Shown one piece after another: positions 1 through 9,452 of a stretch of 16,196 bases of DNA; within the stretch, counting starts at the first letter, position 1; each line of letters opens with the position of its first letter. Position numbers and translations under genes: made by a program. The notes under the pieces were generated by a model. That model had not been told where the DNA came from, did no database searches, and saw only the letters and a list, made by a program, of their open reading frames with translations. This stretch comes from Spirochaetota bacterium (GTDB lineage Bacteria; Spirochaetota; JAGLSM01; JAKPMW01): the NCBI GenBank assembly GCA_029548715.1, contig JAKPMW010000280.1, positions 1 through 16,196 on the forward strand, written 5' to 3'.

Positions 1-2679
<2,679 letters not shown>

Positions 2680-2908
2680 TGATGTCTTCCTCCAGGATTG
2701 TTGGTCGAATGTTCCCGGAAGCACCATCGCATGTTTGACGAGGGCGGACCACCGGGACTCCGGGACTTGGTAAAAATTATATCCAAAGGGGATCAAAAAG
2801 CAAATTTCTTCGCGCGGCACCTCACGGACGCAGCCTTGTGCGCCTGCTGCTGTTCCCCGCAAAGAACCTGATACGGACAAAAGTGACTTCGCTCTTGCCC
2901 GCCGTCCG
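2680..2908. other. Intergenic region between M24 peptidase gene and ppdK
   Basis: These 229 bases hold the ppdK promoter and leader and the 3' flank of the aroQ operon. The M24 stop codon lies inside a 6-bp inverted repeat (CCGCCG at 2899-2904 and CGGCGG at 2915-2920), but no T-run follows it at once on the minus strand, so it is not a convincing terminator. No small gene, tRNA or riboswitch consensus was recognised. Operon read-through into ppdK cannot be excluded. Confidence 0.5.
2776..2804 (-). promoter_or_regulatory. Probable sigma-70 promoter of ppdK
   Basis: On the minus strand a perfect -10 TATAAT lies at 2776-2781. A weak -35 sits upstream, either TTTGCT (2799-2804, 17-base spacer) or TTGCTT (2798-2803, 16-base spacer). 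The surrounding stretch 2770-2815 is clearly more A/T-rich than its neighbours. Transcription would start near 2769 and give an untranslated leader of about 90 bases before the GTG start. Confidence 0.5.
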
Positions 2909-4033
2909 TCAGACCGGCGGAATCCTGGCCAGGTCATGCGGAAAATCGGTCAGCACCTCGCAGCCCTGTACGGTCACCAGCACCATGTCTTCAAGGCGGA
3001 TGCCATAGCGCCCGGCCCGGTAGAGTCCGGGCTCGACAGTGACAAGCATGCCCGCCTCAAGCATCTCTTCCGATTTCCATGACAGGCGGGGCGCTTCGTG
3101 GATCTCGAGCCCGACGCCATGTCCGAGGGAGTGGCCATACAGCCCGAGGACCCGCTCCTCCTTGAACCAGGCCCGCACGACTTCGTCCGGTCCGGCTGCA
3201 GGAATGCCGGCCCGGATGGCCGCCTTGCCCCGCTCTTGCGCCTCAAGGACCCGGGCATGCATGGAGAGGAGCGCGGCGGGTGGCTTCGTCCCGCAAAAGA
3301 CAACCCTGGTAAAGTCCGAGGCGTAGCCATCCACAAAAAAACCGATATCAAACAGGACAGGCTCGTTGACCGCGACTTTGCGCGGCCCGGCAACACCGTG
3401 AGGGCGCGCACTGTTGGGCCCGGAAGCGACGATCAGGTCAAACGAGGGGCCGCTGGCACCCTTCATCCGGCAGTAAAACTCAAGCCGCGCCGCCAGTTCG
3501 CGCTCGGTCACCCCGGGACGTACCGCAGGCGCAATCCAGGCCATTGCTTCCTCGGTCAGGGCCAGCGCCCTGCGGACTGCAGCGATTTCTTCCCTTTCCT
3601 TGATGCGCCTGAGCGGCATGAGGGGAGAGGGAAGAGGCGTAACTGTCGCAGGAGAGAGCGCTGCACCCCAGGCCTTGAGCGTGGCAATGCATGTGGTTTC
3701 CTCTTCCATGGCAATCTGCGGGCAGCCCGCAAATATTTTCTCACCAGCCACTATCCGCTCCGGCCGGTCCATCCTGCACAGCAGCCTGAACTCAGGCGCA
3801 ACCTCGTCCCTGGCCTGCTCTTCGTAGCGGGGATCAGTCACAAACCATGCCCCGGATTGCGTCACACAGGCGGCCCCGCTTGTTCCGCTGAAGCCGCAGA
3901 GCCAGAAGAGATGAGGCTGTTCGACAATCACGAGCGGTTGCGTCAGGATGGCCTGAAGGCGCCGCAGACGGGCCGCCCGGACACGATGTGCCGGGCGCAG
4001 TCCCCGCTCTCCCCGTTTTGCCCCGGATGTCAT
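2909..4033 (-). CDS. M24 family metallopeptidase (aminopeptidase P / Xaa-Pro dipeptidase type)
   Basis: A cytosolic dinuclear-metal peptidase that probably removes residues ahead of proline or splits Xaa-Pro dipeptides. The protein is 374 aa, normal for the short bacterial aminopeptidase-P-like group. Residues about 20-140 form the creatinase-type N-terminal domain and 145-370 the pita-bread catalytic domain. All five metal ligands can be placed: Asp229 (LFDIG), Asp240 (SDFTR), His305 (SLGHGVGLE), Glu334 (TVEPGLY) and Glu348 (RLEDM). His212 (PHG) and His312 (IHE) match accessory active-site histidines. The ATG at 4033 shares one base with the TGA of the upstream gene, so translation is probably coupled; no strong ribosome-binding site of its own is seen. 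It is the last gene of the aroQ operon. In Bacillus and many other bacteria an M24 peptidase follows aroQ directly, usually with efp next; no efp is present here. Exact substrate preference cannot be read from the sequence. Confidence 0.93.
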   Translation of the reverse strand: MTSGAKRGERGLRPAHRVRAARLRRLQAILTQPLVIVEQPHLFWLCGFSGTSGAACVTQSGAWFVTDPRYEEQARDEVAPEFRLLCRMDRPERIVAGEKIFAGCPQIAMEEETTCIATLKAWGAALSPATVTPLPSPLMPLRRIKEREEIAAVRRALALTEEAMAWIAPAVRPGVTERELAARLEFYCRMKGASGPSFDLIVASGPNSARPHGVAGPRKVAVNEPVLFDIGFFVDGYASDFTRVVFCGTKPPAALLSMHARVLEAQERGKAAIRAGIPAAGPDEVVRAWFKEERVLGLYGHSLGHGVGLEIHEAPRLSWKSEEMLEAGMLVTVEPGLYRAGRYGIRLEDMVLVTVQGCEVLTDFPHDLARIPPV

Positions 4034-5754
4034 CAGCGGCCTGCCCCGCGCACCGCAATCCCGTCAAGAAACCGCTCGAGATCAGCGACCATCCGCCCCA
4101 CATCCGTGGCAACGGCATCAGGCCTGGCCAGGGCAACCAGGGCCTCGTCAATCATCCTGTCAACACGCCTGCGCTCATCCAGCACCATCAGCGCAAGCAG
4201 GCTGTCGGCCCTCCCGATGGCTGACGCGATCCGGCTGCGCATGCCAGGCTTCCAGTCTGTCTGGATCGCCTGCCGCTCGCTGCCAGGCCGGGTCTGGTTG
4301 GTCCGCACAACCGGAAGGGCAATATCAAGATCCGGCAGATCCACTATCCGGCTGATAATATTGGTACGCACAGTTGCCCTGCGCAGCACGGTAAACACCT
4401 CGACCACAGGCCGGCCGGCCACAATATTGGTGACAGAGCGGACAAGGGGGCGATACACCGGATTGGTCAGGACCACAGGTCGCGGATTGGTCTTTGGCAC
4501 CTCGATGACGAGGGGCCCGAAAAAATTTGTGCTGAGACTGCGCAACTCGTCACTTGACGCCGGCTGGATGGTAATCTGCCGCTTCATGCTGGCCGTATGC
4601 AGTTGCACGCCTGCCATCCCCGACACGGTCACAAAAAACTCAAACGATCCCTTCGAGCCGCGTTCGGCCTGGAGATTCCAGCGCACCTGCTGGCTCGCAT
4701 TGCGGGCCAGCCTGGGAAACACAATCGCCTGGTTGGTGGCCGCGCCCGGCACTCCCTGGACAATGCTGAAATTGGACGGCATCGAAATCGAGAGCCTGCA
4801 GTTTGAGAGGACAGATGGTCCCACATTCTGGATATCCGCCGTCATCCCGAAGGGAAGCCGGTCATCACCGGACGCACTCCCGCCCAAAACCATGCTCCAG
4901 ATATTACCCTTGAACTGCTGAACCCCGTACATCCCGTACAGGGTGGCAATGGTCCAGGACCCGGCGGGTTCAACCGGTCGCGAGTCGTAAAACAGGGCAA
5001 CCGCACTGTCCCGGCTTCCAAACAGGGATTGTCTGAAACTCTCCCCCTGCTCGGTCAAAAACCTCCAGGGATTTCTGGAGAGTCTCCTCCAGGCGGCAAA
5101 AACAATCCTGTCTGGCGGGATGACACCCGGTCCGCGCAGGGTACCCATCGCTCGAATCCGGGGGTTTTTCAGATCGTCATAGGAATACCAGTACTGGGGA
5201 ACAGAAGCATCGCGGAATTCGTATTCGCTGTCAACCAGACCATGGCCGGGTACCTGATAGGGGATACCGTCCACATCACCAAGGGAGGGATCGAGCAGGA
5301 TCCGGATCCCGACAGTCAGCCGCCTGGACGACAGGTTGCGAACCCTGTAGGCAATGCTGGCCGAGTCCGCCACCTCACTGGCCGGACTCTTGACAAGGGT
5401 CAGGATCTGGGTCACCTCGCAGTCATCCCTGCGCCAGACAGCCACGACTGAATCGTTGGTCAAGACGGGACGGGTCACAAATTTTCCATCGTCGCTTCCA
5501 AACTGGTAGACATCGCTCCCCCCGTCCAGGGCGATCGTGGTGTAGCTTGTCGAAGGTGTTGCGTCGTACAGGAGAAACCGGTTGTCATCCGCTTCGGTAA
5601 ACGGGCTCCCCCCCGTCGAGCGAATGGTAAACCGGCCCGTCTCCCTTTCGACAAGCACCTCGATATATTCATTTTTCAGGCTGACCCGCTCTGCAGCGGC
5701 AATGGAAACAGCGCAGAGGAGCACCAGGCCGGCTGCAAGGCTAACGGTTTTCAA
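4033..5754 (-). CDS. Secreted beta-rich protein of unknown family
   Basis: A 573-aa protein with a clear signal peptide (MKTVSLAAGLVLLCAVSIAAA, likely cut near residue 21), so it is exported, probably to the periplasm or outer surface. Residues about 22-285 are rich in alternating hydrophobic strands, with many aromatic and Gly/Asp turns. Residues about 290-400 resemble an Ig-like or CARDB-type beta-sandwich, the kind that carries 'NVGPS..SNC' and 'SFEFFVTVSG' strands. Residues 410-500 are Pro/Val/Asn-rich and may be an extended linker (TNP, VTN and RTN recur). Residues 510-573 are predicted helical. I recognise no catalytic motif. The start is TTG at 5754, inside the end of the upstream gene (14-base overlap). 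An AAGGAG at 5765-5770 with a 10-base spacer and the signal peptide both support this start. Coupling to the TPR/coiled-coil gene suggests the two exported proteins work together; that is an inference. Confidence 0.85.
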   Translation of the reverse strand: MKTVSLAAGLVLLCAVSIAAAERVSLKNEYIEVLVERETGRFTIRSTGGSPFTEADDNRFLLYDATPSTSYTTIALDGGSDVYQFGSDDGKFVTRPVLTNDSVVAVWRRDDCEVTQILTLVKSPASEVADSASIAYRVRNLSSRRLTVGIRILLDPSLGDVDGIPYQVPGHGLVDSEYEFRDASVPQYWYSYDDLKNPRIRAMGTLRGPGVIPPDRIVFAAWRRLSRNPWRFLTEQGESFRQSLFGSRDSAVALFYDSRPVEPAGSWTIATLYGMYGVQQFKGNIWSMVLGGSASGDDRLPFGMTADIQNVGPSVLSNCRLSISMPSNFSIVQGVPGAATNQAIVFPRLARNASQQVRWNLQAERGSKGSFEFFVTVSGMAGVQLHTASMKRQITIQPASSDELRSLSTNFFGPLVIEVPKTNPRPVVLTNPVYRPLVRSVTNIVAGRPVVEVFTVLRRATVRTNIISRIVDLPDLDIALPVVRTNQTRPGSERQAIQTDWKPGMRSRIASAIGRADSLLALMVLDERRRVDRMIDEALVALARPDAVATDVGRMVADLERFLDGIAVRGAGR

Positions 5755-6580
5755 AGTCCTTCAGCTCCTTCTCACGTTTGTCCAGCGCAGCAGCCCTGGT
5801 GTCAAGCGCCTTTTCCCGGGTATCAAGCTGCTGCTTGCGGGCCAGAAGTGTGTTTTCGGTATCAAGCACCCGCTGACGGTCTATCTCCAGCTTTTTTTCG
5901 GCGTCAGCCAGCAAGCGTTCCCGTGCTTCAATCCGGGACTCCCTCTCGTCAAGCGCCCGGCCCCGATCCTGCAGCCCCCGTTCCCTCTCCTGGAGTGTAT
6001 CCGCAGATTGAACCGAATTCACGCCCGATCGCTGCGCAGGCTCCCGCACGCCGGCAGTCCCACCCCCTCCAAGGATCAGGCGGGCCAGGGGAACCCGGTC
6101 TCCCTGGGGACAATCCGTAATGATCCGTCTGAGCCAGTGCCCGGCGTCGGCTGGCCGGCCGGCTTCAAGATAGACAAGTGCCACACCCAGCAAGACATCA
6201 TCCGCGAGGGGATGCCCCGGCCAGCGGGACAAAAATTCGTTATAGTAATACAGCGCATTGGCGGATTTTCCCAGCCGGGCCAGCGCCTCGGCGTAAAAAT
6301 ACCGGGCCACTGCCCCGGTGTTTCCCGTCTCCAGGGCAGCTTCACCCAGCGCACCGATCGAATCGGCCAGCGCTCCGGCCCTGAGTGCGGCGATGCCCTG
6401 CATCAGGGCCGGACTGCGCCGCATGGCCTCATTGATCAGCGCACCGCCCTCATCCGGCAACTGGCGCATGGCTGAAACATCCAGCCCTGTCCTGGTATCC
6501 CCTCCGGCCACACTGGCCATGAGTGAAACAAAAAGCATTGTCAGTGCAAGTCCGGCCAGGATCATCCGTCGCTTTTTCAC
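5741..6580 (-). CDS. Exported TPR protein with a twelve-heptad coiled-coil tail
   Basis: A 279-aa protein with an N-terminal signal peptide or anchor (KKRR, then a hydrophobic stretch at residues 6-25; SVAGG may be the cleavage region). Residues about 60-170 form helical repeats of TPR/CpoB type, for example YFYAEALARLGKSANALYYY followed by a second helix pair after PGHPLADD. Residues 196-279 are twelve uninterrupted heptads with Leu, Ile or Val in the first position and heavy Arg/Glu/Asp charge (LDTREKA, LDTRAAA, LDKREKE), which should make a long coiled coil running to the C-terminus. The start is GTG at 6580, overlapping the aroQ TGA by four bases (GTGA). GGAGG at 6591-6595 with a 10-base spacer supports it. 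A role as an envelope scaffold or assembly partner of the next gene's product is plausible but unproven. I cannot name an ortholog. Confidence 0.85.
   Translation of the reverse strand: MKKRRMILAGLALTMLFVSLMASVAGGDTRTGLDVSAMRQLPDEGGALINEAMRRSPALMQGIAALRAGALADSIGALGEAALETGNTGAVARYFYAEALARLGKSANALYYYNEFLSRWPGHPLADDVLLGVALVYLEAGRPADAGHWLRRIITDCPQGDRVPLARLILGGGGTAGVREPAQRSGVNSVQSADTLQERERGLQDRGRALDERESRIEARERLLADAEKKLEIDRQRVLDTENTLLARKQQLDTREKALDTRAAALDKREKELKDFENR
5765..5770 (-). promoter_or_regulatory. Ribosome-binding site fixing the TTG start at 5754
   Basis: AAGGAG on the minus strand, 10 bases ahead of the TTG start and lying within the last codons of the upstream coiled-coil gene. It is the reason for preferring the rare TTG codon, together with the signal peptide that this start restores. 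Confidence 0.6.
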
Positions 6581-7026
6581 GATCTGGTTTCCTCCGCAGT
6601 ATGTTGGATCAGCCAGTCCAGGGCATGGCGATACCCGTCAGCCCCGAGACCGACAATGACCCCGCAGGCGATATCAGACAGCCATGAATGGTGCCTGAAC
6701 GCCTCGCGGGCATGAATATTGGAGAGATGCACCTCGACAAACCGCAGGGAGCGCGCCAGAATGGCGTCCCGCAGGGCAATCGAGGTATGGGTAAAGGCCC
6801 CCGCATTGATGATGGCCCCGCTGGCACCCGCTCCGTGTTGCTGGACAAAATCCACGAGCACTCCTTCATGATTTGACTGGATATCAAGAAGTGTAACACC
6901 CCGCGACAATGCCGTCTCTTTCAGGCCCGCAACAATGTCGGCCAGCGTGGCACTCCCGTAGATCTCCGGCTCCCGCTGGCCGAGGAGATTGAGGTTGGGA
7001 CCGTTGACAAGAAGGAAAGTGCGCAT
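6577..7026 (-). CDS. aroQ: 3-dehydroquinate dehydratase, type II
   Basis: Converts 3-dehydroquinate to 3-dehydroshikimate, the third step of the shikimate pathway, as a cytosolic dodecamer of flavodoxin-like subunits. At 149 aa it has the normal family length. Diagnostic motifs are all present: NGPNLNLLGQREPEIYG at residues 8-24 with catalytic Arg18 and Tyr23, SNHEG at 51-55, INAGAFTHTS at 73-82 with Asn74, and EVHLSNIHARE at 98-108 with catalytic His100. It is the first gene of a four-gene minus-strand operon and overlaps the next start by four bases. The ATG at 7026 has only a weak AGG ahead of it. A probable promoter lies about 50 bases upstream. The identification is secure. Confidence 0.97.
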   Translation of the reverse strand: MRTFLLVNGPNLNLLGQREPEIYGSATLADIVAGLKETALSRGVTLLDIQSNHEGVLVDFVQQHGAGASGAIINAGAFTHTSIALRDAILARSLRFVEVHLSNIHAREAFRHHSWLSDIACGVIVGLGADGYRHALDWLIQHTAEETRS

Positions 7027-7054
7027 TTTTGCCTATCAGCTCCAGCATGGTTTT

Positions 7055-7086
7055 CCGATACAAGGTACAGACAGTAGTAGTATCGG
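7055..7086. repeat. Inverted repeat over the aroQ promoter
   Basis: CCGATAC at 7055-7061 is a perfect inverted match to GTATCGG at 7080-7086, with an 18-base gap. The right arm covers the proposed -10 element of the aroQ promoter, and the left arm lies in the leader. It could be an operator or a leader hairpin. A seven-base match of this kind can also arise by chance. Confidence 0.35.
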
Positions 7087-7107
7087 CAGACTGACCCCTC
7101 TTGACAA
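7079..7107 (-). promoter_or_regulatory. Probable sigma-70 promoter of the aroQ operon
   Basis: On the minus strand: -35 TTGTCA at 7102-7107, a 17-base spacer and -10 GATACT at 7079-7084. It would start transcription near 7072 and leave a leader of about 46 bases ahead of the aroQ ATG. It is the best match on the minus strand in the divergent intergenic region. Confidence 0.5.
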
Positions 7108-7125
7108 GAAAGCGCACACGAAAAC

Positions 7126-7926
7126 ATGGCACGCCCGGTAAAAAGACGCTCACAGACAGCCTCCAGGCGCAGTGGATGCCTTATCTGGCTGATCCCACTC
7201 ACTCTGGGCCTGATTGTCCTCGCCGCAAATCCCCCGGTACTGAAGGAACTGGGCCGCCTCCTCTCGGGAGCAACGGGCCAATCCACTGCCTCTTCCACAA
7301 ATGCACGCTCCGGGCAGACAAACCGGACTCTTTCCACCTCAGAATCGGCCGCCCCGCCCACCCTGCGCCGTCTGCCGGACACCAGTGAGCTTGAGGCCAT
7401 CATCAGCCAGGATATGCGGGAGCAGGAAAGGCGCATCAACGAGGGCCTGGAAAAAAAATCCCCCGCACGGGAAAAGGAAGGGCAGACCCATCAGGTTCAG
7501 CTCCATTTCGCCCGCTACGATGCCCCCCACGACCAGCTGGTCCTGACACCCGTGCGCCGGACCGTCAGGCAAAGCGAGACTCCGGCCCTGACCGCCCTTG
7601 TATCCCTGCTTGAGGGACCCTCGGCCGACGAACTGAAAGCCGGATATCGCTCGCTCATTCCACGCGGTGTCCGCATCCGGCGGATGCATGTTGAAAAGGG
7701 AATCCTCATCCTTGATGTTTCGCGGGAATTCATCCATAATCAGACCCTGGGGCAGGAGGGCCTGATCTTGCAGATCTACCAGGTGGTCAACACCATGACG
7801 GATTTCCCCACTGTGGACGGAGTCCGCTTTCTGGTCGAGGGCAGGATTCTGCCCTCTGCAGGAGGGGACGGAGTTCCCCTGGACAGGATCTTCCGTCACA
7901 ATCCGCGCCCCCTGGGAACCCGCTGA
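7126..7926 (+). CDS. Membrane-anchored GerMN-domain protein
   Basis: A 266-aa protein with a basic N-terminus (RPVKRR), one membrane helix at about residues 17-34, a low-complexity Ser/Thr linker at about 45-80, a charged helix at about 85-118, and a GerMN domain at about 122-242. Domain hallmarks are the FARYD strand near 128-132, LVLTPVRRTV near 138-147, ALVSLLEGPSADEL at 157-170, LIPRGVRI at 177-184, LDVSREF at 196-202 and VVNTMTDFPTVDGVRFLVEG at 220-239. GerMN domains occur in sporulation proteins GerM and in envelope lipoproteins such as LpqB; they are thought to bind partners rather than catalyse. Here it need not imply sporulation. There is no lipobox, so it is an anchored periplasmic protein. 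No strong ribosome-binding site precedes the ATG (only AAGAAAG). It is the first gene of a two-gene unit divergent from aroQ. Confidence 0.88.
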   Translation: MARPVKRRSQTASRRSGCLIWLIPLTLGLIVLAANPPVLKELGRLLSGATGQSTASSTNARSGQTNRTLSTSESAAPPTLRRLPDTSELEAIISQDMREQERRINEGLEKKSPAREKEGQTHQVQLHFARYDAPHDQLVLTPVRRTVRQSETPALTALVSLLEGPSADELKAGYRSLIPRGVRIRRMHVEKGILILDVSREFIHNQTLGQEGLILQIYQVVNTMTDFPTVDGVRFLVEGRILPSAGGDGVPLDRIFRHNPRPLGTR

Positions 7927-9452
7927 TGCGCGTTGTGCAAACCCTTGCCCGCTGGCTGATCTGGCTGGTGGGTGCGGGGTGCGCAGGAACCATCGCTCTC
8001 GTTGTCCTCTGGCTCTTCATGCGGCAGTCCCCCTGGGATTTTGTCAGCCCCGAAACTGCCTCAGTCGTCATTCTCCGGGAGGGCCTCGCCCAGCGCAGGC
8101 AAGTCAGCCTTGTCAACCCGGGAGCAGGCGACATTCTCGCCACACTCGACCAGGTCCGGACCCGGGAACAGGAATTCTCCCGCTTTCTTGAGCAGATTGA
8201 CTCTGAAATCTTCATCCCGATCTCGCCGGCTGGCGAAAGCCTGATCATCGCGAATGCCGGCTGGAAGGCGCTCTTCGTCCGTTCGGGCATCCTTGCGGCA
8301 CGCAGTGTGTATAACCCGGCGGATGACATCCACTTTTCGCTGAGTGAGCATTCAGCCGGCGGAGTGGACAGCACCATCTACCATATCAGGATCAAGGGCA
8401 TGAGAAATTCGCTCTCCATTGCCCTCGTGCGCAATATCCTCCTTGTCGCCGCGTCCCCCGGACCGATAACCGCAGCGATCAGGCACTGGGGTGCCTCCGG
8501 CACCCGGTCGACACTCTGGCCGGGTCTCATGGCAGGCATGCAACAGCGTCCGATGACCGTTCTCTCCAGGACTCCCGAACTGGCCCTGCCCCTGCCCTGC
8601 CTGCCCGCAGAGACACTCCACGTCACGGGCACAGCGTGGAGCATTCAGGCAGACCGGGATCTTGCCAGCATCGAATCAGTCACACTGTTTTCAGGGGGAA
8701 CAAACGAGGGCCGGGGACTGCAACGCCTGCTTCATTCCAACCAGTACCGGCCGACAGCACCCGCCCTGCTTCCCCGTGGCACAACCCGTCTGAGGAGTCT
8801 GCTTTTTGATGATCTTGAAGAACTCCTCACGGCCCTTGGGCCCTGCAACAGGACAACAACCCGGCAGCATCCGGGCCTGATTCATGACTGGGCAGCCAAT
8901 GAACTGGCGGTCTTTTTCCATAAAGGAAAGCGCTTTGTCTATCTCAGGGTTGTCGACCCGCTTCGTGCGGCGAGTGCCCGGCATGCTCCCGGAGATTCGG
9001 CCAGGATTCTGACCAACAGCAATGGATGGGCCATCCGTCGTCCGGGCATTCCGGCGTTTATCCAGCCCCTCGCTGACCTCCTCTCACCCGGCAGACCGAC
9101 ACCCTGGCTGGCGCACAAGGGAGAACGCTTTGTTTTCGGACAGGACGCAGAGGGACTGCTCGCCCTCGTGAATGCAGGGGCACCCTCCCTGGCAGAGAGC
9201 CTGCAACCCGATACAAGGGATATTGTGCTCAGACGCTGCAATTATTCCATGCTTGATGCAAGCGGAGCCCCCCCGCCCCTGCCGTCCCTGATTCTTGGCC
9301 TCATCCACGACCAGTACGGCCCCGGTCGGGTCATCGCCGGGGCACTGACCAGTGCAGACGGACGGCTTCATCTCACCCTGCGTATCGACAGGGAACCCAG
9401 CGGTCAGGCAAACATGGCACACACGTCAAACACGACCGCTCCGGCAAAATGA
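7926..9452 (+). CDS. Membrane-anchored protein of unknown family
   Basis: A 508-aa protein with one N-terminal membrane helix (about residues 8-32) and a large, probably periplasmic, mixed alpha/beta body. I recognise no family with confidence; the general build is like the anchored DUF3352-type proteins, but I could not confirm this. Visible traits are a helical segment at about 60-95 (LATLDQVRTREQEFSRFLEQ), repeated hydrophobic strands with short Gly/Asp turns, and a low-complexity Ser/Thr/Ala tail. The ATG at 7926 overlaps the TGA of the GerMN gene by one base (TGATG), so the two are translationally coupled and probably act in one envelope process. The 3' end overlaps the convergent membrane-protein gene by 49 bases. 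No catalytic motif was found. Confidence 0.82.
   Translation: MRVVQTLARWLIWLVGAGCAGTIALVVLWLFMRQSPWDFVSPETASVVILREGLAQRRQVSLVNPGAGDILATLDQVRTREQEFSRFLEQIDSEIFIPISPAGESLIIANAGWKALFVRSGILAARSVYNPADDIHFSLSEHSAGGVDSTIYHIRIKGMRNSLSIALVRNILLVAASPGPITAAIRHWGASGTRSTLWPGLMAGMQQRPMTVLSRTPELALPLPCLPAETLHVTGTAWSIQADRDLASIESVTLFSGGTNEGRGLQRLLHSNQYRPTAPALLPRGTTRLRSLLFDDLEELLTALGPCNRTTTRQHPGLIHDWAANELAVFFHKGKRFVYLRVVDPLRAASARHAPGDSARILTNSNGWAIRRPGIPAFIQPLADLLSPGRPTPWLAHKGERFVFGQDAEGLLALVNAGAPSLAESLQPDTRDIVLRRCNYSMLDASGAPPPLPSLILGLIHDQYGPGRVIAGALTSADGRLHLTLRIDREPSGQANMAHTSNTTAPAK

Noticed and set aside
2899..2920. Terminator at the end of the aroQ operon
   Set aside because: A 6-bp inverted repeat spans the stop codon, but the nearest T-run on the minus strand is too far away and short.
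3098..4921. 607-aa plus-strand open frame across the M24 and secreted-protein genes
   Set aside because: It is antisense to two genes with clear protein features (full metal-ligand set; signal peptide). Its product is Arg/Pro/Ser-rich without domain signs.
7101..7106. Plus-strand TTGACA as the promoter of the GerMN gene
   Set aside because: A -10 at normal spacing would fall on the ATG itself, and no TATAAT-like sequence is there. The minus-strand reading fits better.
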